A stretch of 64,000 nucleotides of DNA from Ruminococcus sp. JC304 (GTDB taxonomy: Bacteria; Bacillota; Clostridia; Lachnospirales; Lachnospiraceae), in assembly GCA_000285855.2 (NCBI GenBank), contig HE978651.1, positions 3,250,167 through 3,314,166 of the forward strand, in the 5' to 3' direction. The position numbers and the translations under genes were made by a program. Position 1 is the first letter of the stretch; each line of letters begins with the position of its first letter. The notes under the pieces were generated by a model that saw only the letters and a list, made by a program, of their open reading frames with translations, had not been told where the DNA came from and made no database searches. Shown piece after piece: positions 52,342-59,619 of this stretch.

Positions 52342-54104
52342 TTTCTATCCTCTTCTCTCTTAAAATCTACAGGAATGCACACTGTTGCCTTCGTTCCCTG
52401 ACTCAGTTTACTTTCTACTGTAAGACCATATTCTTTTCCAAAATAAATCTGCAATCTTTGTTGAATATTAAATAATCCAAATGCTGAGCCTTTTTCTCTG
52501 TAATCTTTACTAAACAGTTCTTCTAATTTTTCTTCTGGAATTCCAAGCCCATTATCTGACACCTGAATAAAAACCTTATTCTTCTCTTTCCATCCTTTGA
52601 TTCGGATAATTCCTTTTCCCCTCATTTCCTTTATACCATGATATATAGAATTTTCTACCAATGGCTGAAGTGTCAGTTTTACAATCCACTCCTGCAAAAT
52701 TTCATTTTCTATATCAATCTCATATTCTATTTTATTTCCATATCTGACTTTCTGTATTTTTATATAATTCTCTATATTTGTTATTTCCTGGTCCAGCGGT
52801 ATTAATGTTTTTCCATCGCTAAGTGACGTTCTATAAAATGTACCAATCGCCTGAATCATGATAAATGCTTCATCCGGACAATTCATTTTGATAAGCGAAC
52901 TTACACTATTCAATGTATTATATAAGAAATGTGGATTAATCTGTGCCTGAAGTGCTGCAAGCTCAGATTTTCTTTTTGCCCGTTGCTCTCTATATACCTG
53001 ATCAACCAGCTGCCTGATTTGTTCAGACATCTTATTAAACTCTTCCGATAATATTCCAATTTCATCCTCATACAATACAGGAACACGTACAGAAAGATCT
53101 CCTTTTCCAAATTTTTTCATGGTATCTGTCAAATATATCAAAGGCTTTGTTACACTGTGAGAAACCCTCATGCTGAAAAATGTGCTGATTAAAGCAGCAA
53201 TAATTCCTACTACATAAATAATCTGTGTCATCGCTTTCCCGGCTTTTGTAAGTTCATTCACTGGTGTCAGACCAATCATAAGCCAATCCAGTGTAGGGAT
53301 TACTGACGCTGTCACAAGATATCTTTTACCGTCAATCCTGAATACTTTTCCTCCTTTTTTATTATCTTCAGCCCATTGAAAATACTCTTCTTCCGAAATA
53401 TTTCCTGATACATCCTGATCATTTTCTATTTTTTTGTTTCCATCTGTATCAGCAATCAGATAACTGCCTGTCTCCCCATATCTGATATGTGCAAAATTAT
53501 TTATCAGAAGTGGCGACTGATATTCTATAAGAACATATCCTTTAATAAGTCCCGAATCGTAATCTCTATAATATCTGATATAACCAATTCCATTTTTCTC
53601 ATAATCTCCCAGGGATACTTCATATAAATCCAACCATTTTACGTTATAATTCTCTTTTATTATGTTAAAAAACTGTTCGTATTTTGATGCCTCAGATCGA
53701 ATACTGTTAGAATTTACCATATGTCCATATGAGTCAAAAACAGAAATACTGCTATACTGTTTATCTGGATACAATGCATCCAAATAATCCAGACGTTTCT
53801 CTACCTGCATTTTATATTTTAACTGATCTGCTGATTCCTCAGAATCCTGTAAAAACCAGTTTTGTATTGCTTCATCTGTTAATATTACCTTAGCTATCTT
53901 TCCCGAATTCTCTAATATACTCTGACTGTTATCAGACACTATCTCAAACTTTTCCTTATAGCTTTCGCTGGTGATATTTAATACTGATTTTTCGTATAAA
54001 AACTGAATCAATACAGTTAATACAAGGATTGTGAGAAAAAAGAAGCCAATACTTGTAAGAGAAAATTTTTTCGCCAAAGACAGCTCATGATATTTTTTAC
54101 GCAT
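52338..54104 (-). CDS. Sensor histidine kinase (YesM-like)
   Basis: A 588-residue membrane kinase. Transmembrane segment 1 is at about residues 16-38 (FSLTSIGFFFLTILVLTVLI). A large extracellular dCache-like sensor (about 40-290) follows, then transmembrane segment 2 (IIYVVGIIAALISTFFS) and a HAMP domain (KPLIYLTDTMKKFGKGDLSV). The His_kinase block has the phospho-acceptor in LQAQINPHFLYNTLNSVSS, and a C-terminal ATPase domain contains VSDNGLGIPEEKLEEL and GLFNIQQRLQIYF. The ATG at 54104 has GGGGTGG upstream. It pairs with the YesN-like regulator and controls the carbohydrate operon downstream. Confidence 0.93.
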   Translation of the reverse strand: MRKKYHELSLAKKFSLTSIGFFFLTILVLTVLIQFLYEKSVLNITSESYKEKFEIVSDNSQSILENSGKIAKVILTDEAIQNWFLQDSEESADQLKYKMQVEKRLDYLDALYPDKQYSSISVFDSYGHMVNSNSIRSEASKYEQFFNIIKENYNVKWLDLYEVSLGDYEKNGIGYIRYYRDYDSGLIKGYVLIEYQSPLLINNFAHIRYGETGSYLIADTDGNKKIENDQDVSGNISEEEYFQWAEDNKKGGKVFRIDGKRYLVTASVIPTLDWLMIGLTPVNELTKAGKAMTQIIYVVGIIAALISTFFSMRVSHSVTKPLIYLTDTMKKFGKGDLSVRVPVLYEDEIGILSEEFNKMSEQIRQLVDQVYREQRAKRKSELAALQAQINPHFLYNTLNSVSSLIKMNCPDEAFIMIQAIGTFYRTSLSDGKTLIPLDQEITNIENYIKIQKVRYGNKIEYEIDIENEILQEWIVKLTLQPLVENSIYHGIKEMRGKGIIRIKGWKEKNKVFIQVSDNGLGIPEEKLEELFSKDYREKGSAFGLFNIQQRLQIYFGKEYGLTVESKLSQGTKATVCIPVDFKREEDRK

Positions 54105-54199
54105 TCGCACCACCCCCACTTATTAATCCAACATTACCCAAAAAGCCGATACACTGTTTCCGTCAATGTATCGACCCTTAATGATTATTTCCTTTTTAT

Positions 54200-54592
54200 T
54201 TACAGATACTGACTAAATTCCACCTTCTCCTTATTCGGTCCTTCAATTGTAAAGAACTTCACTCCATTTTCCCAGAATGGCAGGAAATGAATGGTATCTT
54301 GTGTAGAATTTAAACCAGCTTCATTGATATACTGGAAAATCTCTTCAATATCTTTTACGTCAAGTGCAACATGATCGATCGCGCCATGCTCCATTTTCGC
54401 TGCATGGTTCTCATAAGTCTCCACTACCAGAGTTCCCAGTTTCAGGAAAACAACCTTCTCGTTTGCTTCCTCATTTACTGTCTCAAATGCTGTTTCAAAA
54501 CCTAATTTATGATAAAATTCTACTGTTTTACCAATGTCATTTGTCGGAATTCCAATGTGCTGTACCCCTGTTGAGTAGTTCTTTAAATCCAT
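54200..54592 (-). CDS. VOC-superfamily (glyoxalase-like) protein
   Basis: A 130-residue single-unit glyoxalase/bleomycin-resistance fold protein with two beta-alpha-beta-beta-beta modules. It has VQHIGIPTNDIGKTVEFYHK near the start, then HGAIDHVALDVKDIEEIFQY and the final GPNKEKVEFSQ with a metal-binding Glu. The metal ligands His14, Glu about 57 and His about 75 look present. The reaction is unknown: isomerase, lyase and dioxygenase activities occur in this superfamily. It is monocistronic with AAAGGGG upstream. Confidence 0.85.
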   Translation of the reverse strand: MDLKNYSTGVQHIGIPTNDIGKTVEFYHKLGFETAFETVNEEANEKVVFLKLGTLVVETYENHAAKMEHGAIDHVALDVKDIEEIFQYINEAGLNSTQDTIHFLPFWENGVKFFTIEGPNKEKVEFSQYL

Positions 54593-55012
54593 AGTTTTTG
54601 CCCCTTTCTGCTGATCCTTGTGACTTTTTGTCGCTCGTTATGTCAGACTGCTTTTCATAATCCGTTACTGAGAACGCAATAACCAGTAACCATAATCAGA
54701 CTTCTCAGTCACTTAATATCTCATTTTTTTACAATATACGCAGAAGATTATTCGGTTGTCAAGTGAATTTGTAACTTCTATTTATACTTTATTTTATCCT
54801 CATCCATGAATAAACGTTCCTATCCCTTTGTCAAAAAGACTCTAAAGCTATTATTTCACGATTATATTTTGTGCAAAATTCCCATGACATAGAATCCCAA
54901 TAACTGATAGAATAAATACGACAAAAAATGTCGCTTATCCATTGTCAGACGGGTAGGCGGCATTTTTGCGTTTATATGGAGTTTTTTATTATTTTATGAG
55001 GAGGGCTTAACT
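54593..55012. other. Intergenic stretch with an attenuator-like hairpin, 420 bp
   Basis: AT-rich gap between divergent genes. Near the DUF2798 gene, AAAAATGTCGC (54925-54935) can pair with GCGGCATTTTT (54957-54967), giving a terminator-like hairpin with T5 about 40 bases before the start. The 5' arm can instead pair locally (CGACA-AAAAA-TGTCG), so a switch is possible. An inverted repeat around 54664-54700 (GTTACTGAGAA, AACCAGTAAC) is also seen. No coding sequence. Confidence 0.5.
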
Positions 55013-55528
55013 ATGCCAAAAACAAAATTTCAGGAATTTATTTTCACCCTTATCACATCCGGCTGTATAATCTTTATCATGGGCGTTTATAACATCGCTA
55101 TCCACACCGGTGGACTTCAGGCGGCTACATTCAGTCACGCACTGCATTCTTTTCCGCTGGAATGGTTCATCGGATTCCTCTGCGCATTCTTCATCGCCAG
55201 CAAAACATCCAAATATTTCGCGTTCCGCGTAGCCAAACCAACTGACCGCCCGATCTTCATCATCCTCTGCATCCAGACCTTCACCGTCTGCACAATGGTA
55301 CCGCTGATGAGCCTGCTTGGAACCATCGAATCTTCAGGAATCACTTCAAATCTCATCTTCATCTGGCTCCAGACCATCTGCCTGAACTTCATCATAGCCT
55401 ACCCACTGCAGATCCTGGTTGTCGGACCATTCTGCAGATTCGTATTCCGTCACCTGTTCGTATCAGCAAGTCAGGAAAATGAAGGTAAAATAGAACATGA
55501 AATGGAACAGCAAGGATTTGCGGAATAA
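55013..55528 (+). CDS. DUF2798-family membrane protein (paralogue)
   Basis: A 171-residue protein with four membrane segments (about 9-30, 48-65, 80-103 and 117-143). It shares the N-terminal motif MPKTKFQEFIFTLI and the pattern of HALHSFPLEWFIGFLCAFFI with the paralogue at 29361-29846. The C terminus is longer and acidic. Function unknown. A GAGGAGGGC ribosome binding site precedes the ATG, and an attenuator-like hairpin lies in the leader. Its terminator is the first hairpin of the direct-repeat block at 55547. Third codon positions are notably C-rich compared with the paralogue. Confidence 0.82.
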   Translation: MPKTKFQEFIFTLITSGCIIFIMGVYNIAIHTGGLQAATFSHALHSFPLEWFIGFLCAFFIASKTSKYFAFRVAKPTDRPIFIILCIQTFTVCTMVPLMSLLGTIESSGITSNLIFIWLQTICLNFIIAYPLQILVVGPFCRFVFRHLFVSASQENEGKIEHEMEQQGFAE

Positions 55529-55543
55529 GTCCATATAATAATA

Positions 55544-55740
55544 AAGAGAGGGTGATTTCTCGCCCTCTGACTTTTCAGGTTCTCCCTTTATGGTGGAGAC
55601 TCACCGCTTTTTTTAGTTCTCTCTTTGTGGTGGAGACTCACCTACTTTTAAAAGTTCAAATTTCTTTATTCTTTCATTTATATTATACTCATAGAAATCA
55701 TTACCATCAACATTTTTTCATCGCAATTTTCGACAAATTG
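55544..55740. repeat. Direct repeat block, copy 1, with tandem 38-bp units
   Basis: The block starts with a terminator-like hairpin AGAGGG-GA/TC-CCCTCT (55547-55568). Two tandem units of about 38 bp follow, each with CTTT-TGGTGGAGACTCACC and a T-run. An AT-rich tail (TATTATACTCATA, then ATCAACATTTTTTC and CGCAATTTTCG) ends the block. The same order recurs at 56359-56618, on the other side of the frameshifted gene. Confidence 0.8.
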
Positions 55741-55759
55741 TGATTGAGTTATTCCATTT

Positions 55760-56331
55760 TTATTTTTTATAAAACATAACTCCAGCCATAACCAACATCG
55801 CAATTCCCACCATCACTAACGGCAGAAAACCATCTATATAACCTTTCCATTTTTCCAGATTATAGTAAATCATATAACAATACAAACTTCCAACAACCAC
55901 TGCCAACGTCAAAACACCACAGAAATTCCGGCAGAAAATAGCCCGCTGGCATACAGCGTATTAACCGTAACCAGATTCAACACAGCCCATCCAACAATCA
56001 AAAACAGTTCCGTTGTGACCATACGATGAAAAACAAGATTACTGATCACCAGCAAAACAACGTAACAGATTACACCGCCAGCCATAATCCATCCACCAGA
56101 AACTCCCTTCCGAATCCCTTCCGTCTGAAAAATCCCCTGCGACATCCAGTTCACCGCCATAATCCCACAAACCGCCGTCGCAACCAGCAAAATCCCCGAC
56201 AACCACAACGGAGCATGCCTCTCCGGATAAAAAGCCACACCCCACCACAGCAGGTAACATCCCGCGCAAGTTGCAAGCATCAGCACTCCGTGAAATAATG
56301 TATTCATAGCTGATCCATAATCAGAAAACAT
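55760..56331 (-). pseudogene. Frameshifted membrane protein gene
   Basis: The main frame (56331 to 55909, 140 residues) encodes four hydrophobic segments and stops at GISVVF. In the -1 frame, with no break, the sequence continues NFCGVLTLAVVVGSLYCYMI, then YYNLEKWKGYIDGFL and two more hydrophobic stretches, to TAA at 55760-55762. The continuation looks like a normal end of the same membrane protein, giving about 190 residues in total. No start codon with a ribosome binding site lies at the junction. So this is a frameshift mutation or, less likely, programmed frameshifting near TTTCTGTGGTGTTTTG. Family not recognised. Ribosome binding sites and context show no partner genes. The gene is bracketed by two copies of a direct repeat. 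Confidence 0.65.
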
Positions 56332-56358
56332 TACATCATCTTCTTTCTTCTCTTCAAC

Positions 56359-56618
56359 AAAGAGAGGGCGATTCCTCGCCCTCTGACTTTTCAGGTTCTC
56401 TCTTTATGGTGGAGACTCACCAGCTTTTTTAGGTTCTCCCTTTGTGGTGGAGACTCACCGCTTTTTTAAGTTCTCCCTTTATGGTGGAGACTCACCAGCT
56501 TTTTAGTTCTCTCTTTATGAAAAAGATTCACTAATTTTTGAAATTTCAAATTTCTATTATATTATACTCATAAAGATAATTATCAGCAACATTTTTTCTG
56601 CGCAATTTTCGTCAAACA
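56359..56618. repeat. Direct repeat block, copy 2, with tandem 38-bp units
   Basis: Same structure as 55544-55740: hairpin AGAGGGCGA-TTCC-TCGCCCTCT (56363-56384), then three good 38-bp units and a fourth degenerate one, then the same AT-rich tail ending near CGTCAAAC. Unit number differs between the two copies (two versus three to four), as expected for a tandem array that expands and contracts. It fills most of the 399-bp gap 56332-56730; the remaining 110 bp is AT-rich leader of the next gene. Confidence 0.8.
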
Positions 56619-56730
56619 TTAAGACAAAAAATCATTTTGTGTTTTCTTAAAATCCATGATATATTCTTCTTATATTTTCATCTAATTTTACAAGCAAAAA
56701 CTCACTTCAAACGAAAGGATTTTTATATTC

Positions 56731-57096
56731 ATGGACTTCTACAAACGCGCCTCCATCGTCTGCCAAAACATCCCTTACGGCACCGTCGTCACCTACGGTC
56801 AGATTGCCCTCCTCTGCCAGAAACCCAAAAACTCCCGTCAGGTAGGCTACGCCCTCCGCACCGGCAAACTCGGCCCAAACATCCCCGCCCACCGAATCCT
56901 GAACGCCTCCGGCATTCTAAGCGGCGCCACCTCTTTCGAAACCTACGACCAGCAAAAAATCCTTCTCGAAAGTGAAGGAGTAACTGTCATCCGCACAGAC
57001 AAGGGATGGAAAACCGACCTCAAAAAATATCAGTGGAAAACTACCCTTGACGATGCTTTGTATTTTGAAAGTGTATTTAAGCAAAATAACATATAA
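56731..57096 (+). CDS. Alkyltransferase-like protein (MGMT fold, acceptor Cys replaced by Ala)
   Basis: A 121-residue protein with the DNA-binding fold of O6-alkylguanine-DNA methyltransferases: FYKRASIVCQNIPYGTVVTY, YGQIALLCQKPKNSRQVGYA and the active-site motif as NIPAHRILNASG. In true methyltransferases this reads PCHR. Here residue 53 is Ala (codon GCC), so no alkyl transfer to Cys is possible. Such alkyltransferase-like proteins bind O6-alkylguanine and hand it to nucleotide excision repair. The rest of the motif is conserved, so the replacement looks functional rather than decay. Codons are unusually C-rich, which may point to recent transfer. A CGAAAGGA ribosome binding site is present. 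Confidence 0.85.
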   Translation: MDFYKRASIVCQNIPYGTVVTYGQIALLCQKPKNSRQVGYALRTGKLGPNIPAHRILNASGILSGATSFETYDQQKILLESEGVTVIRTDKGWKTDLKKYQWKTTLDDALYFESVFKQNNI

Positions 57097-57105
57097 ACAA
57101 AACAA

Positions 57106-57163
57106 GTAAGTTCTCTGCTTATTGTTTTTTACAGTTAAAACAGAAAACTTACTTGTTTATACC
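57106..57163. terminator. Hairpin between convergent genes
   Basis: AAGTAAGTT-TCTG and CAGA-AACTTACTT form a stem of about 13 pairs around a loop similar to that of the repeat-family hairpin at 11594-11650. The flanks are T/A-rich, so it can terminate in both directions. Confidence 0.65.
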
Positions 57164-57168
57164 ATCAT

Positions 57169-57612
57169 TTATTCCAGTATCTCTCCAGCTTTATAACATT
57201 CTGCAATATAATCACGTGACTGATAATAAAAATCCGTATTATAGTCCGATATACTTTCATCTATCCAGGAATGATATACTTCCCATACCCCTTTCATAAT
57301 CTCCTGATCCTGATAACAATCTTCAATCACCCGTTCATAAACTTCACCGATCGTCCAATAATCCGGAACACGATACCTGCACTCTCCAACATTATCAAAC
57401 TCACCCTCTGAAATCTGACATTCTTCTACAAATTCTGATGCAACCTTCTCAATTGGTTCACAATGAAAAACATCCGCATAGTCATAAATCCGCTCCAGTG
57501 TTTCTCTCCCCATCAAATCCAGAACCATACAACGTTTCTGTTTCCGAATACGCCCTACATATTCAATCAAACTACACGTATAAAATAAATTGCTGTTATT
57601 TCTTGTTCCCAT
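57169..57612 (-). CDS. Conserved hypothetical protein paired with DUF3990
   Basis: A 147-residue soluble, acidic protein. Visible segments are NLFYTCSLIEYVGRIRKQKR, LMGRETLERIYDYADVFHCE and DYWTIGEVYERVIEDC. I recall similar proteins next to DUF3990 genes in related bacteria, but no function is known to me. The ATG at 57612 overlaps the end of the DUF3990 gene by 17 bases and has GAGGAAG at proper spacing, so the two are translated together. The arrangement resembles toxin-antitoxin pairs, but neither role is shown. Confidence 0.7.
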   Translation of the reverse strand: MGTRNNSNLFYTCSLIEYVGRIRKQKRCMVLDLMGRETLERIYDYADVFHCEPIEKVASEFVEECQISEGEFDNVGECRYRVPDYWTIGEVYERVIEDCYQDQEIMKGVWEVYHSWIDESISDYNTDFYYQSRDYIAECYKAGEILE

Positions 57613-58063
57613 AAACTTCCTCACTTCCCATAAATGTTAATGTATCTAATGCAGAAATTGTATGACAACTAATCTGATGCGTTGGATGATTAAACTTTGC
57701 AAGCTCCCAGAATGCAGCCCTTGTTATTTTCCCATCCACAAAAGCCTGTACATAATTGAAGATTGTATCTTCAACCATAGGTCCCTCTACAATATCATAA
57801 GTATGCGATTTTCCCGTTCTGCATGCTGCAATAAAATCAAGCCATTCATCCGTCATTTTTTCAAACTTCAAATACTTCAATGCAGGATTCGGAATATAAT
57901 CATAACTATTCACATATCCCTTTTTCCCATATCTGGTCGCCCACCGTTCTGCCTGTTCCTTATAAACAGTACAATAAAAACCGAAATAAAAATCTTTATT
58001 AAAAACCGCTCTTCTCACCTCAGGAAATCTAACGATTTCTCTACTTCCATGAAACAACACCAT
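57596..58063 (-). CDS. DUF3990-domain protein
   Basis: A 155-residue protein starting MVLFHGSREIVRFPEVRRAV and containing NKDFYFGFYCTVYKEQAERW, DIVEGPMVEDTIFNYVQAF and NHPTHQISCHT. DUF3990 is thought to be related to the ADP-ribosyltransferase fold: the HGS start, the FY-GFY-T and Q-A-WA blocks fit such a site. Activity has not been shown to my knowledge. It is the first gene of a two-gene unit with the 147-residue protein. GGGGAGG lies 12 bases upstream of the ATG. Possible role: a toxin-like or regulatory transferase controlled by its partner. Confidence 0.78.
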   Translation of the reverse strand: MVLFHGSREIVRFPEVRRAVFNKDFYFGFYCTVYKEQAERWATRYGKKGYVNSYDYIPNPALKYLKFEKMTDEWLDFIAACRTGKSHTYDIVEGPMVEDTIFNYVQAFVDGKITRAAFWELAKFNHPTHQISCHTISALDTLTFMGSEEVYGNKK

Positions 58064-58220
58064 CTAAATTATGACCTCCCCTTCCTAATTTTATAATCAC
58101 TGTATGTACTCATGTCATAAGTATATATCATCCCCTACCCTTCCACAACCACCCCAAGAAGAAATTGGCTCCACCCAATTTCTTCCAACAAACTCATTCT
58201 TCTAGCACATCCAATAATCA

Positions 58221-58435
58221 GCGCAAAGCAGCATCTCTCCGCAGGTGAATTTGGAGGGGGCTTAGTAACTCTTAGGTGGGGGAAATCCGCGTTATGAAGA
58301 AAAATAGCAACCTGTCTGAGCGGAGTCTGCGACGGAGCGAGTTTTGCATTTTTCTTCATGCTTTTAGCGGATTTCCCCCACCTTAGAGTTACTTAGCCCC
58401 CGGAACTGAACCTGCAGAGAGATGCTGCTTCGCGC
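58221..58435. repeat. 215-bp near-perfect inverted repeat
   Basis: The left arm runs from GCGCAAAGCAGCATCTCTCC (58221) to TGAAGAAAAAT (about 58305). The right arm runs from ATTTTTCTTCAT (about 58348) to GAGAGATGCTGCTTCGCGC (58435). Arms of about 85 bp pair with few mismatches: GGGGGCT/AGCCCCC, AGTAACTCT/AGAGTTACT and AGGTGGGGGAAATCCGC/GCGGATTTCCCCCACCT. The loop of about 43 bases contains CGGAGTCTGCGACGGAGCGA. It has no ORF. It could be a MITE-like element, a cruciform-forming site or a long structured RNA. Confidence 0.85.
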
Positions 58436-58498
58436 GTCCCTTATTGTCTGTGTACGCCCCACACCAACAAACTTCCCCCAAATACTTACAAAAACCTC

Positions 58499-58527
58499 TT
58501 GACTTTCAAAACAAACAGCGTTAAAAT
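58499..58527 (+). promoter_or_regulatory. Promoter of the T-box/TRAP operon
   Basis: TTGACT (58499-58504), 17 bp, TAAAAT (58522-58527). The predicted transcript starts near 58534, just ahead of the T-box Stem I. Confidence 0.65.
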
Positions 58528-58533
58528 TGCTTT

Positions 58534-58856
58534 AGCTTTTTAAACAGCTAAACCTATAACGCACAAATTCAACGAAGGGAACCAGTAAAAACAGTCCCCC
58601 TGTCCCCAGAGAGCTGCAGTCCGGTGAAATGCAGCGACAGACCTGTTTCGAATATCATCCCCGAGAAGGAAAGCCGAACCCTTGAATACAGCCATCACAG
58701 ATATTGCCGTATTCACAGTAAGCTTCCCCGGTCGCCCCCCGTTACAGGAGCCGCGTATATCGGTACGTTGCAGAATCGTACTTGTTTCAAAGATGAAACA
58801 GGGTGGTTACGGAATATTATATGTCCGTCCCTGCGTGGGGCGGACTTTTTTTATGT
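58534..58856 (+). ncRNA. T-box riboswitch leader, probably isoleucine-specific
   Basis: Stem I is recognisable from GGGA and AGTA (58584-58587), with the AG bulge AGAGAG and the GGTGAAA distal loop. On its 3' side, CTGTTTC pairs with AAACAG, followed by GAA (loop E partner of AGTA) and the specifier region TATCA, then TCCCC. With the usual geometry the specifier is ATC (58654-58656), followed by the conserved A, meaning tRNA-Ile. TAT (Tyr) in the shifted register is the alternative. The antiterminator T-box is AACAGGGTGGTTACGG (58797-58812); TGGT would pair with an ACCA tRNA end. The terminator stem GTCCG-CCC/GGG-CGGAC with T7 lies at 58823-58852. Uncharged tRNA would allow expression of the TRAP genes. 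Confidence 0.88.
58823..58852 (+). terminator. T-box-controlled terminator
   Basis: GTCCGTCCC and GGGGCGGAC form a 9-position stem with one G-U pair around TGCGT, followed by seven T. Its 5' arm follows the T-box antiterminator, as in standard T-box leaders. Confidence 0.88.
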
Positions 58857-59064
58857 CAAAAATGCCCTAACACACGAGACATACTTTCTTTACCAGGCTG
58901 TCGATCTGAAACCGAAACACTACTTCTGTTTTTCGCAGACAACAGAATTCACCACAGATGAAAAATATAACTAATTACATATTATAACCATTACATTCCA
59001 TCTGCCTTGAATCTGCTCCAAATTCCGAAAAACAGCGACAAAATTTTTGAGAGGAGTAGAGAGC

Positions 59065-59619
59065 ATGAAAATCTACAAAAAAATCATGAACGCACTGGCT
59101 GCAGTAGAAAAGATCGTCCTTGTGATCTCCACACTGCTGATCCTGGTGCTGACTGTGGGAAACGTATTTTCCCGTAAAGTCATCCACCGTTCCTGGTCCT
59201 TCACAGAAGAACTTGTAGTAGCGGTATTCGTACTCATCACCCTGCTGGCAGCCGCACTTGCCTGCCGCGAAGGAGAACTGGTCAGCCTGACACTGGTCAC
59301 AGACCGTCTTCCAAAGAAGCTGAAGAAACCGTCCGTGATCCTGATCACAGTCCTGAGCATCATCTTCAGCGTCATCCTTTTCAAATACGGCATGGACAAG
59401 GTAATCACTCAGCTTCAGAATGGAAAAAGAACCTTCGTATTAAACTGGCCTGAATGGATCTTCTGGTCCTTCGTACCCATCGGTGCAGGATGCATGATTC
59501 TTCACTTCATTGAATTCTGTCTGGACTTCTGCTGCAAAACCGACAGCACCAAAAGTGCCGACAACAACACAAAAAGTAACATGAACACAATCACAACAGA
59601 CAAAAAGGAGGGCAAATAA
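59065..59619 (+). CDS. dctQ: TRAP transporter small permease subunit
   Basis: A 184-residue DctQ-type membrane protein with four membrane segments (about 14-38, 50-72, 88-108 and 130-152). The family signature includes GNVFSRKVIHRSWSFTEELV, the usual VF-R--W-EE-- pattern, then LAAALACREGELVSL. It forms the TRAP membrane complex with the DctM domain of the next gene, whose ATG follows immediately (stop at 59617-59619, ATG at 59620). The ATG at 59065 has GAGAGGAG upstream; an in-frame TTG at 59047 overlaps that site. The C-terminal 20 residues are polar and Asn/Thr-rich. Expression should depend on the T-box leader. Confidence 0.92.
   Translation: MKIYKKIMNALAAVEKIVLVISTLLILVLTVGNVFSRKVIHRSWSFTEELVVAVFVLITLLAAALACREGELVSLTLVTDRLPKKLKKPSVILITVLSIIFSVILFKYGMDKVITQLQNGKRTFVLNWPEWIFWSFVPIGAGCMILHFIEFCLDFCCKTDSTKSADNNTKSNMNTITTDKKEGK

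Larger units (their letters stand above)
58064..59064. other. 1.0-kb non-coding region
   Basis: This long gap holds the leader of the DUF3990 gene (58064 to about 58170), a 215-bp near-perfect palindrome (58221-58435), the TRAP operon promoter (58499-58527), its T-box leader (58534-58856), and about 200 bp of AT-rich leader to the dctQ start. Small frames inside it have no ribosome binding sites and are judged non-coding. Confidence 0.75.

Noticed and set aside
55575-56530. Possible CRISPR array from the repeated GGTGGAGACTCACC units
   Set aside because: Units are tandem with only a short T-rich, near-identical segment between them, no unique 30-40 bp spacers and no cas genes.
58135-58359. 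A short minus-strand frame inside the large palindrome
   Set aside because: It exists only because of the GC-rich inverted repeat, and has no ribosome binding site or motif.
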